Assembly (NCBI RefSeq): GCF_030123325.1
Contig: NZ_CP126106.1
Location: forward strand, 1,764,001-1,828,000
Source of the DNA: Peribacillus simplex
Lineage (GTDB): Bacteria > Bacillota > Bacilli > Bacillales > DSM-1321
Reading direction: 5' to 3'
Length of the DNA: 64,000 nucleotides
The notes under the pieces were generated by a model that ran no database searches, had not been told where the DNA came from, and worked only from the letters and a program-made list of their open reading frames with translations. Position numbers and translations under genes: made by a program. This document shows, piece after piece, positions 52,564 through 62,480 of the stretch (within the stretch, counting starts at the first letter, position 1; each line of letters begins with the position of its first letter).

Positions 52564-53814
52564 ATGAGTAAGCAAAACGATATACGAGAAGGTACCAAGG
52601 CTGTATGGGCAGGAGAAAAAGAATCTCTTGCTTACAATGCAACTCAAGTTCCCGTGGTGCTAAGTGTAGCCTACAATTACGATGACATAGAAGAGTGGCA
52701 TGAAGTGGCTATTGGAAATAAGCAAGGGTATATATACAATCGCATGGCAAATCCTACTGTTCAAGCTCTGGAGGAAAAAGTAAGAATCCTCGAGGGAGCT
52801 GAAGCAGCAATTGGTTTCTCATCAGGAATGGCGGCTATTAGCAGCACTCTATATACATTTTTAAGACCGGGAGACCGGGTCATATCGGTTAAAGACACAT
52901 ATGGGGGAACCAATAAAATCTTTACCGAATTCTTACCGAATCTCGATGTAGATGTGCAGTTATGCAACACTGGAAATCATGAAGAAATTGAAGCTGAAGT
53001 GGACAAAGGATGCAAGGTTTTATATTTGGAGTCTCCTACCAATCCTACGATGAAGATTACTGATATTGAGAGAATGGTAAGAGCCGGAAAATCGGTAGGG
53101 GCGTTGGTCATCATAGACAATACTTTTGCTACTCCCATTAATCAAAATCCGATTCAATTAGGAGTTGACATTGTAATTCATAGTGCCACTAAATTCTTAA
53201 GCGGACATGCTGATGCATTAGGCGGTGTGGTATGCGGCTCCAAAGAACTGATGAAAAAAGTCTATCATTATCGAGAAATCAATGGAGCGACGATGGATCC
53301 TTGGTCAGCCTATCTTATTTTAAGAGGGATGAAAACGTTAAAACTTCGAGTACGTCAGCAAGAAAAGAGTGCAATGGAAATCGCAAAGTATCTGCAAAAG
53401 CAAAAGCTTGTAGAAGCGGTCAATTATCCTGGGTTAGAAACGCATCCGCATCACCATATTGCAAAGAAACAGATGAGAGGTTTCGGCGGAATATTAAGTT
53501 TTGTATTGAAAGGGGAGATGGATGCAATAAAAATTTTATTGCCAAAATTACAATATGCAAATAAAGCCGGAAATCTTGGAGCTGTAGAAACTATATATGG
53601 ACCCGCAAGAACGACTAGTCATGTGGAATGTACTCTTGAAGAACGCAAAGCTCTTGGTATTCCGGAAGGTTTGGTTCGTATCTCCGTAGGAATTGAGGAT
53701 ACGGAAGATCTTATTTCTGATTTAGAACAAGCTTTTGCTCATTTGGAGTCACAACTACCAGTAACGGTAGCTGCAAATAAAGATACTGATAATGGAAGAG
53801 GTATGGAGATATGA
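52564..53814 (+). CDS. PLP-dependent methionine gamma-lyase/cystathionine lyase family
   Basis: 416 aa. Cys/Met-metabolism fold with PTVQALEEKVRILEGAEAAI, SSGMAAISST, EGxxYNRMANPT and PLP-lysine Lys210 in HSATKFLSGHADALGG. YIYNRMANPT is typical of gamma-lyases and O-acetylhomoserine sulfhydrylases. AGAGGTGAG precedes the ATG. It overlaps homoserine dehydrogenase by four bases. Depending on substrate it would cleave methionine, cystathionine or homoserine derivatives to 2-oxobutyrate (inference). Confidence 0.85.
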   Translation: MSKQNDIREGTKAVWAGEKESLAYNATQVPVVLSVAYNYDDIEEWHEVAIGNKQGYIYNRMANPTVQALEEKVRILEGAEAAIGFSSGMAAISSTLYTFLRPGDRVISVKDTYGGTNKIFTEFLPNLDVDVQLCNTGNHEEIEAEVDKGCKVLYLESPTNPTMKITDIERMVRAGKSVGALVIIDNTFATPINQNPIQLGVDIVIHSATKFLSGHADALGGVVCGSKELMKKVYHYREINGATMDPWSAYLILRGMKTLKLRVRQQEKSAMEIAKYLQKQKLVEAVNYPGLETHPHHHIAKKQMRGFGGILSFVLKGEMDAIKILLPKLQYANKAGNLGAVETIYGPARTTSHVECTLEERKALGIPEGLVRISVGIEDTEDLISDLEQAFAHLESQLPVTVAANKDTDNGRGMEI

Positions 53815-54851
53815 CACAAAAAATTGCATTACTTGGATTTGGTGTAGTCGGCCAAGGGTTGGCAGAAATTTTACAAGATAAAGGTGAGTCTTTACACAGT
53901 GAACTTGGCTTTGATGCAAAAATTGTTGCCATTTCCGATGTCATGAAGGGCTCTCTTTATCACCCTGAAGGGTTGGATATCTCTCAAGTATTACAAGTTG
54001 TAAAGGAAACGGGAAAACTGGAGAGTTACCCTGAAACCCCTGGGTTGATAAGGGGATGGGACAGCTTTAAGACAATCCTTGAGAGTAATGCGGATACCAT
54101 TGTGGAGATTACTTTCACTGATGTAAAAACTGGTCAACCCGCTATCGATCATTGTAAGACGGCATTTGAAAGTAAAAAGAACGTAGTAATGAGCAATAAA
54201 GGTCCCGTTTCTTTAGCTTATCAAGAACTAGCTGAGTTAGCCAAAAAGAATAATGTGCGATGGGGCTTTGAAGGAACTGTTATGAGTGGAACACCAGCAT
54301 TGAAAATGCCTCTCGTTTCATTGGCGGGAAATAACATTTTTGAAGTGCGGGGGATTTTAAATGGAACGACTAATTATATTCTGACCAAAATGGAAGAAGG
54401 ATTGAGCTATAAGGATGCATTAATTGAGGCACAAGCTCTTGGCTATGCAGAGGCAGATCCTACCAGCGATGTAGAGGGATATGATTCGCAGTATAAAGCT
54501 ACTATTCTTGCTAATGTTGTAATGAATATTCCGATGAAACGAGAGGAAGTAGAATGTGAAGGAATTAGCCATCTTACACAACAAGACATTCAATGGGCAA
54601 AATCTGAAGGGAAAAGGTGGAAGCTCATTGCTAAATGTAAAAAGGATGGTGATAAAGTAATCGCAAAGGTAGGTCCTGAAGCTATACCTCTTACAGATCC
54701 TCTAGCTGGAGTTTTGGGAGCACAAAACGCTATTACGTATAACTGTGACTTAGCCGGTCCGATTACCTTGATTGGTGCCGGAGCTGGTCGCAAAGAAACA
54801 GGATTCTCTATTCTGATTGATTTAATCAATATTAGCCGTGGGCAATTATGA
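53811..54851 (+). CDS. Homoserine dehydrogenase
   Basis: 346 aa without an ACT domain. NAD(P) motif LLGFGVVGQGLAEIL, catalytic-domain signature GILNGTTNYILTKMEEGLSY, and ALGYAEADPTSDVEGYDSQY. Interconverts homoserine and aspartate semialdehyde. Coupled to the lyase by ATGA overlap. In a catabolic operon with an aldehyde dehydrogenase it may run in the oxidising direction, homoserine to semialdehyde (inference). The chromosomal hom-thrC-thrB set is not here. Confidence 0.88.
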   Translation: MTQKIALLGFGVVGQGLAEILQDKGESLHSELGFDAKIVAISDVMKGSLYHPEGLDISQVLQVVKETGKLESYPETPGLIRGWDSFKTILESNADTIVEITFTDVKTGQPAIDHCKTAFESKKNVVMSNKGPVSLAYQELAELAKKNNVRWGFEGTVMSGTPALKMPLVSLAGNNIFEVRGILNGTTNYILTKMEEGLSYKDALIEAQALGYAEADPTSDVEGYDSQYKATILANVVMNIPMKREEVECEGISHLTQQDIQWAKSEGKRWKLIAKCKKDGDKVIAKVGPEAIPLTDPLAGVLGAQNAITYNCDLAGPITLIGAGAGRKETGFSILIDLINISRGQL

Positions 54852-54907
54852 TCTTGTATACCATTCAAGTTATAAGCTGGAAAATTACTTATACGGGGTG
54901 AATATCG

Positions 54908-56362
54908 ATGACATTTATTGAAGCGCTTACAAAGAAAAATAAGATGTTTCTTGCTGGAAAATGGGTATCCGGCGATAAAATAATTGAAGTTCTCGATCCA
55001 CAAGATAATAGTTTAGTTGCAACCGTCCCTGCTGCTAATGAGAAGGATGTACTTCATTCCATTGAAGAGGCAAAAAAGGGAGCGAAAATAGCCGCGGACA
55101 TGCCAACACATGAAAGAATTGCCATTCTAAATCGTGCCGCCGATTGGATCTATGAGCATAAGGAAAAATATGCAATGACCATTGCCCGTGAGGGAAGCAA
55201 GACCATTAAAGAGGCGAGAAAAGAAGTAGTGCGTTGTATCGAAACACTTCGAATTAGCGCAGAAGAAGCAAGGCGAATTAATGGCGAAACGATTTCGTTT
55301 GACCAAATGCCGGGAAGCGAAGATCGCATGGGATATTATTATCGTTTTCCTGTTGGGATTATTGTAGCTATAACACCTTTCAACGATCCATTAAATCTTG
55401 TTGCCCATAAAGTGGGACCTGCTATTGCTTCTGGAAATGCCATCATCGTAAAACCAGCACCTGCTACACCTTTAAGTGCTCTTTTATTGGCAGAAGCCTT
55501 TGAAAAAGCAGGTTTACCACCTACAATATTGTCCGTCATTACGGGGTATCCGAGTGATATGGGCGAGAGTCTGATTACTCATTCAGCCATACGAATGATT
55601 TCTTTCACAGGAGGACTCGCCACTGGCAAAGCGATTATGCAAAAGGCAGGCTTGAAAAAGATGAATATGGAGCTAGGATCAAACTCACCCGTTATCGTGC
55701 TGGAAGATGCTGACTTAAAAAAGGCGGTTGAATCGACTGTATCCGGCGCCTTTTGGGCCGCAGGTCAAAATTGCTTGGGAGTGCAAAGAGTATATGTTCA
55801 AGAAGATATTTATAGGGACTTTATTGGAAAGTTTGTTAACCGTACTCAACAGTATCGAGTGGGCAATAAACTCTCAGAGGAAACCGACATGGGGCCTATG
55901 ATTTCGGAGACAGAAGCAAAGCGAGTTGAGAGTTGGGTTAATGAAGCTGTTGCGAAAGGCGCAAGATTGCTGTGTGGCGGTAAACGTCAAGGTTCTTTTT
56001 ATTATCCAACTGTTTTAGAGAATGTCCCAGCACATTGTAAGCTGGCAACTGAAGAAGTTTTCGGACCAGTTGTTACCATTCACAGTGTGCCCGATCTGGA
56101 TACCGCTATTTTCCAATCTAACAATGTGGAGTTCGGCTTGCAAGCAGGTATATTCACTCGTGACTTAGATAGGGCGTTTGGAGCTATACGTAAATTGGAT
56201 GTAGGCGGGGTTATGGTAAATGATAGCTCTGATTATCGTATAGATGCCATGCCTTTCGGGGGAGTGAAGGGTTCTGGTTTAGGTCGTGAAGGAATTAAGT
56301 TTGCACTTCAAGAAATGACTGAAACAAAAGTGGTTTGTTTTAAAGTTTCGAGCAACAGATGA
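54908..56362 (+). CDS. NAD(P)-dependent aldehyde dehydrogenase
   Basis: 484 aa ALDH fold. General-base Glu255 in MELGSNSPVIV and catalytic Cys289 in GQNCLGVQRVYV; substrate-site ITPFNDPLNLVAHKVGPAIA and KPAPATPLSA motif. Resembles lactaldehyde/phosphonoacetaldehyde/GapN-type dehydrogenases. GGGGTGAATATCG precedes the ATG. Placed after homoserine dehydrogenase, its likely substrate is a semialdehyde such as aspartate semialdehyde (inference). Confidence 0.86.
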   Translation: MTFIEALTKKNKMFLAGKWVSGDKIIEVLDPQDNSLVATVPAANEKDVLHSIEEAKKGAKIAADMPTHERIAILNRAADWIYEHKEKYAMTIAREGSKTIKEARKEVVRCIETLRISAEEARRINGETISFDQMPGSEDRMGYYYRFPVGIIVAITPFNDPLNLVAHKVGPAIASGNAIIVKPAPATPLSALLLAEAFEKAGLPPTILSVITGYPSDMGESLITHSAIRMISFTGGLATGKAIMQKAGLKKMNMELGSNSPVIVLEDADLKKAVESTVSGAFWAAGQNCLGVQRVYVQEDIYRDFIGKFVNRTQQYRVGNKLSEETDMGPMISETEAKRVESWVNEAVAKGARLLCGGKRQGSFYYPTVLENVPAHCKLATEEVFGPVVTIHSVPDLDTAIFQSNNVEFGLQAGIFTRDLDRAFGAIRKLDVGGVMVNDSSDYRIDAMPFGGVKGSGLGREGIKFALQEMTETKVVCFKVSSNR

Positions 56363-56467
56363 GAGAAAAAGGTTAATTTGATAATGATAGCATTATAGGA
56401 ATCGACCCGAGGTCAATCTTCGCGCTACAAGTAAGGTACTGCATCATAATATAAAGGAGGAGACTGA

Positions 56468-57904
56468 ATGCTAGACGCCAAGTGTACCAATCAAAATCAG
56501 TTGAAGCGTTCAATGAAAAGCAGGCACTTGTTCATGATTTCGCTAGGTGGGGTAATTGGAACGGGTCTATTTCTAAGTACAGGCTATACAATTAATCAGG
56601 CTGGACCGGGAGGAACGATTCTCGCTTATTTGGTTGGTGGGCTGATCATGTATCTGGTCATGCTATGCCTTGGCGAATTAACTGTAGCTATGCCGGTAAC
56701 CGGTTCATTTCAAACATATGCTACGAGATTTGTGGGTCCTGCCACCGGATTTACCATTGGTTGGCTGTACTGGCTAACCTGGGTAGTTACGGTAGGGTCG
56801 GAATTTACTGCATCCGGCCTATTGATGAAGAGATGGTTCCCGGATACTTCCGTCTGGATGTGGAGCGCACTCTTTGCGATTTTACTTTTTCTGCTGAACG
56901 CCTTTTCTGTAAAATTTTTCGCGGAAACTGAATTTTGGTTTGCCGGCATTAAAGTAATTACTATTATTTTATTTATCATATTAGGTGGAGCAGCGATGTT
57001 TGGCTTCATTCCTATGAACGGTAGTGCAGCTGCTCCGATGCTTTCTAATTTTACCGGGGAAGGAGGCCTTTTTCCAAATGGATTCCTTCCGATACTTATA
57101 ACCATGATTTCTGTGAATTTTGCCTTTTCAGGAACAGAGCTCATCGGTATTACTGCTGGAGAAAGTGAAAACCCGGAAAAAGACATTCCACTAACCATTA
57201 GAAATGTAATTTGGAGAACTATGTTTTTCTTTGTTGGTGCCATATTTGTATTATCTGGATTAATCTCCTGGAAAGAAGCGGGAGTCATTGAAAGTCCGTT
57301 CGTTATGGTTTTTGATAGCATAGGGATACCTTTTGCAGCTGATATCATGAACTTTGTTATTATTACAGCTTTACTGTCAGTAGCAAATTCCGGTCTCTAT
57401 GCATCTACCCGTATGTTATGGTCTCTTTCAAATGAGCAGATGATAAGTCCTCTCTTAGGAAAGGTAACGTCAAAAGGAGTTCCGTTTAATGCTTTGGTTG
57501 TAAGTATGGCAGTAGCCTGCTTGTCATTATTCTCTAGTGTAGTGGCTCCGGATACGGTTTATATGGTGCTTGTGGCTATATCTGGATTTGCGGTTGTTGC
57601 AGTATGGATGGGAATTGCTTTATCACAGTATGTGTTCCGTAAACACTTTCTTAAAGCGGGTGGTGATATTAGAGATTTAAAATTTCGTACACCACTTTAC
57701 CCTTATGTGCCCATTACCGCTTTTGTTTTATGTTTCGCTTCTATTTTGGGTCTTGCTTTCGATCCAAGCCAACGAATTGCCCTATATTGTGGAATACCAT
57801 TCATTGCCTTTTGCTATCTCCTCTACTATATAAAAAATCGAGGAATTAAGAATCAAATCGATTCTCATGGTGAATCAGATCAATTTTTTGAGAATATCAA
57901 GTAG
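56468..57904 (+). CDS. APC-family amino acid permease 1
   Basis: 478 aa, twelve helices. SRHLFMISLGGVIGTGLFLS, the AAT-family first helix, and GESENPEKDIPLTIRNVIWR are diagnostic of the amino-acid transporter (AAT) subfamily. AAAGGAGGAG precedes the ATG. Last gene of the lyase-HSD-ALDH operon, so it probably imports the substrate amino acid. A close paralogue is at 59113-60537 in opposite orientation. A terminator follows. Confidence 0.9.
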   Translation: MLDAKCTNQNQLKRSMKSRHLFMISLGGVIGTGLFLSTGYTINQAGPGGTILAYLVGGLIMYLVMLCLGELTVAMPVTGSFQTYATRFVGPATGFTIGWLYWLTWVVTVGSEFTASGLLMKRWFPDTSVWMWSALFAILLFLLNAFSVKFFAETEFWFAGIKVITIILFIILGGAAMFGFIPMNGSAAAPMLSNFTGEGGLFPNGFLPILITMISVNFAFSGTELIGITAGESENPEKDIPLTIRNVIWRTMFFFVGAIFVLSGLISWKEAGVIESPFVMVFDSIGIPFAADIMNFVIITALLSVANSGLYASTRMLWSLSNEQMISPLLGKVTSKGVPFNALVVSMAVACLSLFSSVVAPDTVYMVLVAISGFAVVAVWMGIALSQYVFRKHFLKAGGDIRDLKFRTPLYPYVPITAFVLCFASILGLAFDPSQRIALYCGIPFIAFCYLLYYIKNRGIKNQIDSHGESDQFFENIK

Positions 57905-58057
57905 TGAGTGTCTAGTATAAAAAACCTAATAAACTAGAATATAATTATATTGTAGTCAAATGGAAGTAAACTTGATTAGACAAACCCAAACCCTACAATA
58001 AAGGAGAAGCAAAGTCAGCTGGTTATAGAGAATCTAAAAGATAATGTTATCGAAAGT

Positions 58058-58093
58058 AGTGTTACTGTTACTTACAGTAACACTCTTCTTTTT
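58058..58093 (+). terminator. Terminator of the lyase-permease operon
   Basis: AGTGTTACTG (58058-58067)/CAGTAACACT (58075-58084) then CTTCTTTTTATC. Confidence 0.9.
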
Positions 58094-58290
58094 ATCCCTA
58101 ATAATATAAATGTCCTCAGCCATTGGAAAATTTCACTTCGATTGGCAACAATTTTTTTGAACCCCATATGATTTTTTTCACCCGCCATAAAAGGAAAAGT
58201 GAGGGTATTTGGTAATTACGTTTGAAATATCGTAGGGAAGTCACACAGAATGTAGAATAGGTGAATCAAGTGGGATATTAACGTGAAAGG
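58094..58290. other. Intergenic, no gene seen
   Basis: A short AT-rich stretch between the permease terminator and the plasmid-gene relic. Nothing recognisable. Confidence 0.5.
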
Positions 58291-58807
58291 AATGTGAAGC
58301 AAGAAGGTAAAAGAGATATTGGACGGCTTAATGATAACCGGCAACACCATAGCTAAGATTGCTAAAGAGAAAGTGGGTATTGGTGAAAAGAAGTTAAAGA
58401 AGCATTACACAATGCTGGATATGAATATCAAAACTCTGGCCAAAAGGGCTGTACTATGTAGGTGAAGGTGAAGGTGAAGAATCACTTTAGAACACATTCA
58501 CAACCTATTTTATTTGATGTGAACAGAGGGATAAATGGTAATGAAATAGATTTCACATCGGAAGAAAAAGCGATATTAAAGGAACTCATAAGGCATATGC
58601 CCTGGATGAAAAACAAGATAACCCTATTAGTAGAGAAAATCTTTATCAGAGGATTATCGCTTTAGAATAGGGTAAAATGTACGGAAAACGATTGTCATAA
58701 ATGAGGAAGTTGGGGCTTTGTTTGATAGGTCCGCAGACCAACAGAAATTCATAAAATCCGATTTAATTGAAATTGCGATCCTCGATTTAGTTGAAAAGTA
58801 CAAATAG
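58291..58807 (+). pseudogene. Plasmid/ICE-type HTH-CopG protein relic
   Basis: First frame: KVKEILDGLMITGNTIAKIA, KEKVGIGEKKLK; second frame after an indel: ALHNAGYEYQNSGQKG; then HFRTHSQPILFDVNRG; finally RKTIVINEEVGALFDRSADQ, QKFIKSDLIEIAILDLVEKY and a stop. This order (HTH, GYEY segment, RHH-like tail) matches accessory proteins of Bacillus plasmids. Several stops and shifts make it non-functional. Confidence 0.65.
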
Positions 58808-58877
58808 AGTATTGCCATTACCAAGCACTAATAACGACAGTCAATATTTATCGACGCTAGGAGTTTTTAGAATCAGA

Positions 58878-58915
58878 AAGCAGAACAAATGATTTACTCT
58901 TGTTCTGCTTTTTAA
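58878..58915 (+). terminator. Terminator near the plasmid-gene relic
   Basis: AAGCAGAACAA (58878-58888)/TTGTTCTGCTT (58900-58910) then TTTAATTT. Confidence 0.85.
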
Positions 58916-59112
58916 TTTATAACATTAACATATTTTATTCTTATAAAAGTTAACGAAGTAGATTTTATGGAATTAACAAGTAATGACTACATTCAACTAA
59001 ATCTATTTGACACTATTGTAGCCGTAGTATGGCCCCTTAATCATATTGTGAAGTGTGTTTCGATACTATAGATAAAATGGTTCTAAGGCACAACAGGTAC
59101 TCCACAATAAAC

Positions 59113-60537
59113 TCATTGTGCTTTTCCAAGTTCATTGTCTTCACCGCTTTTGTGCTTTTTTCTCTTCTTTATTATTACGTGGTAATAAATATAACAGGCT
59201 ACCATAAAAGGTATACCACAGTATAGCCCTAGTCTTTGATTAGGAATAAAAATAAGGCTAATTAACACAATTCCGTATGACACGAATCCCAAGATCGGAA
59301 CAAGTGGATACAGAGGTGTTCTGAATTTTAAATCTTTTACATTTCCACCTTCTGCTTTAAACCGTTTTCGAAAAAAGAACTGTGATGCACAAATAGACAT
59401 CCATACGACAATTGTAATCACACCTGAAATAGAAATAAGCCAGACATAGACTGTTTCTGCAGCCACGACACTAGTAAGAAGTGAGAGTGCCGATATGGAT
59501 ATTGTGATAATCAGTGCATTCAACGGAATACCTTTTGAAGATAATTTACCGACCACAGATGGGGCCATTTCAGTTTTAGAAAGTGACCAGAGCATTCTTG
59601 ATGCTGCATACAGTCCTGAATTGGCTACAGATAGAACAGCGGTAAGGATAACAAAATTCATAATATCTGAAGCATATGGAATTCCAATCATGTCAAATAC
59701 GGAAACAAACGGACTTTCAACTAATCCGGCAGTTTTCCACGGTATTAGTGCAACAAGTACAAACATCGCCAAAACAAAGAAAAACATGGTACGCCAAATG
59801 ATATTTCGAATGGAACGCGGAAGCGTCTTGTCTGGATTTTCACTTTCTCCAGCAGCTATACCAATGAGTTCAGTTCCCTGGAAAGAATAGTTCACCGTAA
59901 CCATTGTTAAAAATATGGCGAGAATACCATTTGGGAAGAGGCCACCGTCACCTGTGAAATTCGAAAAAAACGGGGCAGATTCATCACCTTTTAAGTCAAT
60001 CAAACCAAGCATAGCTGCCCCCCCAAGGATAATAAAGAGAACAATAGCTGTCACCTTAATGCTAGAAAACCAAAATTCTGTTTCTGCAAAGCTACGTGTG
60101 GACAATGCGTTTATCGAGAATATGATAATTCCGAATACCATACACCAAATCCAAACAGGAACTTCCGGAAACCAACGCTGCATAAGAATACCTGCAGATG
60201 TAAATTCTAATCCAATCGTATTCGCCCAACTTAACCAGTAAAGCCAGCCAATCGTAAATCCAGTTGAAGGACTAATATATTTCGTAGCATATGCTTGAAA
60301 GGAGCCCGAATTTGGCATAGCTACTGTTAATTCACCGAGACAAAGCATAACAAGATACATAAGAAACCCACCAAGTACATAAGCAAGAACGGCTCCTCCA
60401 GGTCCCGCCTGACTAATAGTAAATCCTGAACCGAGAAATAATCCAGTTCCAATGACACCACCAAGTGCAATCATGAACAAATGTCTGCTTTTCATCGTGC
60501 GTCTTAATTCATTGTTTTCCTTAGGTATCATTCCCAT
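59113..60537 (-). CDS. APC-family amino acid permease 2
   Basis: 474 aa, twelve helices, with MKSRHLFMIALGGVIGTGLF, GESENPDKTLPRSIRNIIWR and other stretches nearly identical to permease 1 at 56468. Different enough to be a diverged paralogue. Ends close to a convergent relic. On the minus strand downstream of the RocB-like peptidase (gap of about 240 bases), so possibly under the same promoter or its own. Confidence 0.9.
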   Translation of the reverse strand: MGMIPKENNELRRTMKSRHLFMIALGGVIGTGLFLGSGFTISQAGPGGAVLAYVLGGFLMYLVMLCLGELTVAMPNSGSFQAYATKYISPSTGFTIGWLYWLSWANTIGLEFTSAGILMQRWFPEVPVWIWCMVFGIIIFSINALSTRSFAETEFWFSSIKVTAIVLFIILGGAAMLGLIDLKGDESAPFFSNFTGDGGLFPNGILAIFLTMVTVNYSFQGTELIGIAAGESENPDKTLPRSIRNIIWRTMFFFVLAMFVLVALIPWKTAGLVESPFVSVFDMIGIPYASDIMNFVILTAVLSVANSGLYAASRMLWSLSKTEMAPSVVGKLSSKGIPLNALIITISISALSLLTSVVAAETVYVWLISISGVITIVVWMSICASQFFFRKRFKAEGGNVKDLKFRTPLYPLVPILGFVSYGIVLISLIFIPNQRLGLYCGIPFMVACYIYYHVIIKKRKKHKSGEDNELGKAQ

Positions 60538-60717
60538 TTTTTACCACTCTTTCTTATATCATTAATGAAACGAAAAAATATGAATATTATGATAATTATT
60601 TCGTGCGTATTTCTAGGATAATAGTTAAACTACACAGTCTATTTAGCATCACCTATTAAAATAATTCGATATTTGTTTATAAACATACAGGCTTAATAAC
60701 ATCAAATTTATAGGAAA

Positions 60718-60760
60718 GATTGGAAAGAATAAAAACTTCTTTCTCCCTCCAATCTCTGAA
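60718..60760 (-). terminator. Possible terminator of the RocB operon
   Basis: GATTGG (60718-60723)/CCAATC (60749-60754) with inner AAAGAA/TTCTTT, then on the minus strand TTTCC. Weak. Confidence 0.4.
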
Positions 60761-60778
60761 GCTATTACATTACCGGGT

Positions 60779-62455
60779 CTACTTGCTTAAAATTGCTTCA
60801 TTTTTTTTTAATAACTTAAGCGTTACATTTCTTAAAAGTCCGGGTAAAACGCCAAAAGTATAAGGTTTATAAACCCGTTCTGTCCATTTATGAGCGTCTT
60901 TTCCATATACACCGATATTGATAGATGGGATATTAAGATTACGAATGTCCTTTATAGGCAAAGGATAAATGGACTCCCATTCCGGGAAATTATTTAATAA
61001 CGACAGGATGTCCTCGTCGGTTTCGTGCAAGGATAAAAAGCTGCCATCTGCTAGATAAGGGAAGAACTTTTTCAGTGCAAACTTTTCGTCGGTTTCTTTT
61101 GCTACTTCATCTAATACTTCTTTTAGTGCATTTTCCAGATTAGCGTCCCTCTCATTATCTTGATTTAAATAGTTGTGTGGAAGATAAGGTGGCGCGAAAA
61201 AGATGATAACCCGCGGCTTTTTATTCGGATCAAGTTCTTGTAAGGCTTCGACAATTTTGAAGCAAAGCATTCTTGGCTCTAAATGTTCATTCTCATTAAA
61301 CGCTTTTTTCATTCTTTCCGCTGTATTAATACCCATCTTTTCCAACTCATCCACATAATCGGCCAAACTCGTTACTTCAATCTTCCAGGATAGTGTTTTC
61401 GAAGGCAACCCTGTGCGCATGAGAAAATCGTTGTAATGCTTGAATAAAACATGTTCTGTTTCCCTGCAGGCCTCAAAAGCAACAGCAGTTAACTTATCCA
61501 TGACTTCTTTCGTTGTCGCTTTATAAACAAAGTAGTTAAAATAGAGGTAGCTACTAGTAGCGGTTTGTACATTGTAAAATTCTTTTGTATCGCGTTGATA
61601 CAAACAAGAAGGTGGGAGAACCAATTCACCGTCAATATTTTCGGCTAGATCCAGGTTATTATGGACACGCCGCGTTATCTCAGCCGCAATAAAGTTTGGA
61701 TCAATACCGGATAACGTTTCACCTACGTGGGCCTCGCGACCATAAATATAGAAACTCGGTAGAAGCTTACCTGCAGCTCCCGTAAAAATATAGCGGTGAG
61801 GGTCATTATTATATAAAGGAGTAATAAAGTCATCATTTATGGCTACCGTATAAGACAATCCTTGCTCCTCTTTCAATCGATTCAACTCAGCAATGGCAGA
61901 TATCACTCCCTTATGCTGGCTCTCTTCATCAGGGTTCACCATTAACAGAATATTACCCGTTAATTCTTCGGGATGTTCGGAAAAGTGGAGAACATTGGCA
62001 AGGTGCACTGCGATTCCGCTTTGCATATCAACGGACCCTCTTCCAAACAGCCACTCTCCTGATTGAGCATCTTTTTGTACATCTTTGTCAAATGCATACA
62101 TTTTGAAAAAATCTTCTAAAGCATCCGGATTCATCGCATCTTTTTTCATGTTGCTATAATCTTCAATACCAACCGTATCCAAATGCGAATGGTAAATAAT
62201 TGTATCTTTTGTCTCTGATTTCCCTTTGACTAATGCAAATATATTTTTCCGGCCCAGTAGATCGTTTGGAACCGGCTGTTCCCATACTTGAGATGGGTTT
62301 TGTTGGAAATACGGAAAGCCTAGAAGAGTTTCTTTTACAAAGTTAGCCACTTCCACCTCACCAATTGTTCCGTTAATGCTGCTAATATTTACAAGAGCAC
62401 GTGTAAGTGTTTCTACTTTTTCAGGCATTGTCATGTTGTGAATTTTGTTGTACAT
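60779..62455 (-). CDS. rocB: RocB-like M20-family peptidase
   Basis: 558 aa. M20 metal motifs: YHSHLDTVG, FGRGSVDMQSG and NPDEESQHKG. Length and NALKEVLDEVAKETDEKFAL region match RocB, which is required for arginine/ornithine utilisation in Bacillus, though its exact reaction is not established. AGGAGA precedes the ATG. Sits between permease 2 and an aminotransferase, a catabolic set. The rest of the roc operon (rocA, rocD, rocF) is not here. Confidence 0.85.
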   Translation of the reverse strand: MYNKIHNMTMPEKVETLTRALVNISSINGTIGEVEVANFVKETLLGFPYFQQNPSQVWEQPVPNDLLGRKNIFALVKGKSETKDTIIYHSHLDTVGIEDYSNMKKDAMNPDALEDFFKMYAFDKDVQKDAQSGEWLFGRGSVDMQSGIAVHLANVLHFSEHPEELTGNILLMVNPDEESQHKGVISAIAELNRLKEEQGLSYTVAINDDFITPLYNNDPHRYIFTGAAGKLLPSFYIYGREAHVGETLSGIDPNFIAAEITRRVHNNLDLAENIDGELVLPPSCLYQRDTKEFYNVQTATSSYLYFNYFVYKATTKEVMDKLTAVAFEACRETEHVLFKHYNDFLMRTGLPSKTLSWKIEVTSLADYVDELEKMGINTAERMKKAFNENEHLEPRMLCFKIVEALQELDPNKKPRVIIFFAPPYLPHNYLNQDNERDANLENALKEVLDEVAKETDEKFALKKFFPYLADGSFLSLHETDEDILSLLNNFPEWESIYPLPIKDIRNLNIPSINIGVYGKDAHKWTERVYKPYTFGVLPGLLRNVTLKLLKKNEAILSK

Positions 62456-62480
62456 GATTGTTATCTCCTTAAAAAAATTT

